From NCBI GenBank assembly GCA_036399835.1, contig DASWMI010000185.1:1-7186 (forward strand): a DNA stretch of 7,186 nt, given 5' to 3'. Below, in pieces: positions 4,248 through 7,186 of this stretch (position 1 is its first letter; the number at the start of each line of letters is the position of its first letter). This DNA comes from DASYML01 sp036399835 (GTDB taxonomy: Bacteria; Acidobacteriota; Blastocatellia; Pyrinomonadales; Pyrinomonadaceae). The translations under genes and the position numbers were made by a program. Under the pieces are notes generated by a model, which saw nothing but the letters and a program-made list of their open reading frames with translations, was not told the origin of the DNA and did no database searches.

Positions 4248-6830
4248 TTATTCCGAATCTTTTCCTTCGTCCCATTCGCGGACCAGCTCGAAGGCGCGGC
4301 TGAGGATGGGGCGCGGGCGAGCGCCGTCTGCCTGGCCGATGAGACCCTCGCGCTCCATCATGTCGAGAATCGCGGCGGCGCGGCCATAGCCTATGCGTAA
4401 GCGTCTTTGCAGGACGGAGGTCGAAGCCCGTTTCATCTCGGCGCAAATCCTGAGCGCATCTTCAAACAGTTCATCGCGCTCGCCGCTCAAGCCTTCCAGA
4501 CCGAGCGCCTCTTCTTCTGACTGCGTAATGCTCTCGTCATAAGCGGGTTCGCCCTGCGCTTTGACGTGCGAGACGATGCGGCCAATCTCTACCTCGTCAA
4601 GATAAGCGCCGTGGACGCGGACGAGCCTTGATGTGCCCGGCGGCAAGAAAAGCATATCGCCGCGACCGAGGAGTTGTTCGGCGCCGTTGGCATCAATAAT
4701 CGTACGCGAATCAACCTTGGATGAGACGCGATAAGAGATGCGCGAAGGGAAGTTGGCCTTGATGAGTCCTGTAATGACATCAACGGATGGACGTTGTGTG
4801 GCGAGCACCAGATGTATGCCGACGGCGCGCGCCATCTGCGCCAGACGCGTGATTGACTCTTCGACTTCGTGGCCCGAAACCATCATCAGGTCGGCCAGCT
4901 CGTCTATGATAATCACGATGTAGGGAAGCCGCTTGTGCGGCTCGCCCGTTAGCTCGTCGTAATCCTTGACGAGATTGCGGCGCTCGACCTCCGTGTTGAA
5001 CCCGTCAATATTACGCACGCCCCAACCGGCCAGCTCCTTGTAACGCCGCTCCATCTCGGAGACGGCCCACTTGAGCGAGATGGCCGCGCGCTTGGGGTCT
5101 GTGATGATGGGCGTAGCGAGATGCGGGATGTCCGCGTAAAGACCAAGCTCAAGACGCTTAGGGTCTACCATAATGAACTTAACTTCATCAGGCCGCGCCT
5201 TGTAGAGAATCGAGACGATAAGCGAGTTGACGCCGACGGATTTGCCGGAGCCTGTCGTGCCGGCGATCAGCAAGTGCGGCATACGAGCGAGGTCCGCGAC
5301 ATAATTCAAGCCGTCAATCGTCTTGCCGAGCGCGATGGTGAGCTTTGATTCCGATTCGCGGAACTGCCTGGATTCGATGACTTCGCGCAGATGAATCGTC
5401 TCGCGGTGCGGGTTGGGAACTTCTATCCCGACATGCGGCTTGCCGGGCATACGGTCAATGCGTATGGACTCGGCCTTGAGCGCCAGGCAGAGATCGTCCA
5501 CGAGACCCGTGACGCGCGAATACTTGACGCCCGGGTCGGGCTTGAACTCGTAGGTCGTCACGACCGGACCAGGACAGATGTGCTTGATCTGCCCTGTGAC
5601 GTTAAACTCCTTGCACTTTTCCGCGAGCTTCGTGGCGAGATTAAGTAACTCTTCATCAGCCTGCTCGCTGTGCGGCGGCTGTGGATTGAGAAAGTCTACC
5701 TGCGGCAACTGGTAATCAGTGATGGCCGCGGGCATCGTGCGACGTGCGCGAGTATTCGTCGAGACGGCGACGCCGCCCTTTTCCGCTTCCTCGACATCCG
5801 TCCTGACGACGGAAGCCGTGCTGACCATCTCCGCCACAGCAGAGACTTCATCCTCTTCCAGGCTCTCACGACTTGCGGTCGAAGCTGTCGAGCCTTTGCT
5901 TGAAACTGTCCGTTGCTTGACGCTTGTACGCTCGACCGCGGGACTCTCCGCCAGCGCCATGTTAAGAGTCTCGGTCTCAGAGCTTTTCTGGACCAGCGTT
6001 GTTGTGCCCTGAGAGACATTGGCGGAGCGCCTGATGGCGGAAGCGGCTGAGGTCTGCTCGTCCGTCTCGTCCGTCTCGCTCATAAACCTGGCGACGCGCT
6101 CGGCGGGCGTCAACTCGTGCGAAGCTTTGTCGGCCTGGCGCACGGCCTCTCGCTCGGCCTGCGCGGCGCGGCGCATCTCTATGCGAGCCTGCGCCCGCTC
6201 ACGCCTGCTTTCGCGCCAGGCTGCGAATTTTTCAGGCAGCGTGCGAAAGAAAATAAAGCGGTCGCCAAAAGCGCCCTTGATGCGTTCGTAGGCGATGGCG
6301 AAAGAGAAGTTGGTGGCGAGCAGCAGCCCGACGGCGGCCAGCGCCGTGAGCAGGACTATCGCGCCGACAGTATTGAGACCGCTGGCGAGGACGCTGGCGA
6401 TAATCGCTCCGGCGAGACCGCCGGGCTGGAAACTGGCGTCGAAGAGAGGCCGAATGCTCGAAAGCGCAAGCAGCGCGGAGAGGGCCAGCAAGAGCGTCAA
6501 GAGTCCTATGACGCGCGAGAGCGGGGCATGTATGCGCCGCGTGCGAAAGCGTCGCCAGGCGGCGGCCAGCAAGAGAGGCGGCAGCAGATAAGCGGCGAGG
6601 CCGATGAATTGAAACAGAGTGGCGGCGATGTTGGCCCCGAACGGCCCGACCAGATTTCGCGTCCCGCTCGCCCCGGCTGAATTCCATGAAGGATCATTCG
6701 GGTTGTAAGAAGCCAGGCAGAGCATGAGCAGCGCGCTCACGGCAAAGAGCGTGATCGCGATAATCTCATTGCGCCGCGTGTTCTTCGGCTGAGGCGTCTT
6801 CAATCGTGCTTCTGTTTGTGTAGCTGCCAT
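4248..6830 (-). CDS. ftsK: DNA translocase FtsK
   Basis: This 860-residue protein is full length for FtsK/SpoIIIE. The N-terminus has about four membrane segments (roughly 22-41, 67-91, 104-125, 138-173), followed by a charged helix rich in Arg, Glu and Ala (about 200-250) and a Ser/Thr/Glu-rich linker to about 370. The alpha/beta motor follows: VPNPHRETIHLREV (471-484), Walker A GTTGSGKS (524-531), VDPKRLELGLY (555-565), Walker B YIVIIIDELAD (637-647), ATQRPSVDVITGLIKANFP (677-695) and NGAEQLLGRGDML (715-727). A gamma-type winged helix (about 786-850, with RRLRIGYGRAAAILDMMEREGL) would read KOPS-like sequences. The protein pumps chromosomal DNA at the division septum and activates Xer recombination. 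The ATG at 6828-6830 has GGAGAG 3 nt upstream. It follows prfB on the same strand with a 116-bp gap holding inverted octamer arrays. Confidence 0.97.
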   Translation of the reverse strand: MAATQTEARLKTPQPKNTRRNEIIAITLFAVSALLMLCLASYNPNDPSWNSAGASGTRNLVGPFGANIAATLFQFIGLAAYLLPPLLLAAAWRRFRTRRIHAPLSRVIGLLTLLLALSALLALSSIRPLFDASFQPGGLAGAIIASVLASGLNTVGAIVLLTALAAVGLLLATNFSFAIAYERIKGAFGDRFIFFRTLPEKFAAWRESRRERAQARIEMRRAAQAEREAVRQADKASHELTPAERVARFMSETDETDEQTSAASAIRRSANVSQGTTTLVQKSSETETLNMALAESPAVERTSVKQRTVSSKGSTASTASRESLEEDEVSAVAEMVSTASVVRTDVEEAEKGGVAVSTNTRARRTMPAAITDYQLPQVDFLNPQPPHSEQADEELLNLATKLAEKCKEFNVTGQIKHICPGPVVTTYEFKPDPGVKYSRVTGLVDDLCLALKAESIRIDRMPGKPHVGIEVPNPHRETIHLREVIESRQFRESESKLTIALGKTIDGLNYVADLARMPHLLIAGTTGSGKSVGVNSLIVSILYKARPDEVKFIMVDPKRLELGLYADIPHLATPIITDPKRAAISLKWAVSEMERRYKELAGWGVRNIDGFNTEVERRNLVKDYDELTGEPHKRLPYIVIIIDELADLMMVSGHEVEESITRLAQMARAVGIHLVLATQRPSVDVITGLIKANFPSRISYRVSSKVDSRTIIDANGAEQLLGRGDMLFLPPGTSRLVRVHGAYLDEVEIGRIVSHVKAQGEPAYDESITQSEEEALGLEGLSGERDELFEDALRICAEMKRASTSVLQRRLRIGYGRAAAILDMMEREGLIGQADGARPRPILSRAFELVREWDEGKDSE

Positions 6831-6845
6831 AAGCTCTCCAAAACA

Positions 6846-6942
6846 AGTCTAGAGTCTGAGAGTCCGAGAGTCTGAGAATCAAAAGCTTTCGAGCCATCAG
6901 CCTCTTTTGTTTTTAGACTCAAGACTCTCAGACTCTCAGACT
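6846..6942. repeat. Inverted pair of 8-nt (AGTCTGAG) tandem arrays between prfB and ftsK
   Basis: The left array reads AGTCTGAG, AGTCCGAG, AGTCTGAG (6853-6876), preceded by a degenerate AGTCTAG. The right array (6915-6942) reads, on the minus strand, AGTCTGAG, AGTCTGAG, then AGTCTTGAGTCT. Positions 6853-6873 and 6922-6942 match at 20 of 21 bases when inverted, around a 48-nt loop. The right array begins 4 nt after the prfB stop and the left one ends about 10 nt before the ftsK Shine-Dalgarno. The transcript could form a long stem between the two genes, affecting prfB 3'-end stability or read-through into ftsK. Confidence 0.85.
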
Positions 6943-6946
6943 GTTC

Positions 6947-7186
6947 TTATGCTGCGCGTCGTGTTAGCAGGTAAGCCTTGATAAAGTCGTCTATGTCGCC
7001 AGCGAGCACGGCGTCCACGTTGCCGCGTTCGAGCTTGGTGCGCGCGTCCTTGACGAGGCGATAGGGCGCGAGCACGTAGTTGCGTATCTGCGAGCCGAAG
7101 GAGATGTCTGCCTTGTTGGCTTCCAGCTCGGCTGTCTCGGCGCGCCGCTTTTCCAGCTCAAGCTCATAGAGACGCGCGCGCAAAAC
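6947..7186 (-). CDS. prfB: Peptide chain release factor 2, C-terminal fragment (start outside window)
   Basis: Only the last 79 codons are in the window, and the frame is open through the right edge. The sequence matches the end of RF2: LRARLYELE-like start, FGSQIRNYVLAPYRLVKD (centred near fragment residues 30-47), then RGNVDAVLAGDIDDFIKAYL before the stop. RF2 recognises UGA and UAA stop codons on the ribosome and triggers peptide release. The SPF and GGQ motifs and any programmed frameshift site would lie upstream, beyond the window. RF1 is less likely because GSQIRNYVLAPY with GDIDDFI follows the RF2 pattern. It lies upstream of ftsK on the same strand. Confidence 0.93.
   Translation of the reverse strand, partial: VLRARLYELELEKRRAETAELEANKADISFGSQIRNYVLAPYRLVKDARTKLERGNVDAVLAGDIDDFIKAYLLTRRAA

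Noticed and set aside
3942..4446. Open frames on the minus strand (3942-4130 and 3973-4446) resembling hypothetical proteins
   Set aside because: They are read through the CACAGAGA inverted repeat, give low-complexity peptides, and the longer one overlaps the 3' end of ftsK in another frame.
6117..6680. 187-codon plus-strand open frame opposite the ftsK N-terminus
   Set aside because: It is a Gly/Arg/Glu-rich shadow of a GC-rich real gene on the opposite strand, with no family resemblance.

Overview
The window reads as ordinary chromosome from a moderately GC-rich bacterium with a diderm-like envelope: there are two probable lipoprotein or secreted precursors, a ComEC fragment and FtsK. No phage, plasmid, IS or CRISPR genes are visible. 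The gene content, together with dispersed inverted short-tandem-repeat cassettes, including the 'SHRDTEAQRE'-coding type, would fit Acidobacteriota (Blastocatellia-like). That placement is a weak inference made without any search.

Layout from left to right. The C-terminal metallo-beta-lactamase-like end of a ComEC/Rec2 DNA-uptake protein (1-435, +) runs in from the left edge and converges on a minus-strand block. Transcription of that block runs right to left. A partial prfB (release factor 2, 6947-7186) is followed by a full-length ftsK (4248-6830). A 351-bp non-coding gap comes next, then a small ComEA-like helix-hairpin-helix protein (3531-3896) and a tightly linked class II glycerate kinase (2098-3525). 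Beyond a 164-bp spacer with a good sigma-70-type promoter lies a two-gene unit: cysteine dioxygenase (1346-1933) and a molybdate-type periplasmic binding protein, modA (495-1322).

The genes are mostly housekeeping. FtsK handles chromosome segregation and dimer resolution at division, and RF2 handles termination. ComEC and the ComEA-like protein both belong to DNA-uptake families but are not adjacent. Cysteine dioxygenase and ModA look co-transcribed. One possible reason is that cysteine sulfinate breakdown releases sulfite, whose oxidation usually needs a molybdenum enzyme; this is inference.

The most unusual content is between the genes. Three spacers (comEC/modA, comEA-like/ftsK, ftsK/prfB) each carry two facing arrays of a 7- or 8-nt unit, forming long imperfect inverted repeats. 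The unit sequence differs in each spacer but the architecture is the same. In the comEC/modA spacer the arrays supply the last codons and the stop codons of both genes. The comEA-like/ftsK gap also holds three exact copies of TTTTCCACA (two direct, one inverted) within 35 bp, which resemble DnaA boxes. No clearly new multi-gene system is present; the repeat cassettes and the DnaA-box-like cluster deserve the second look.
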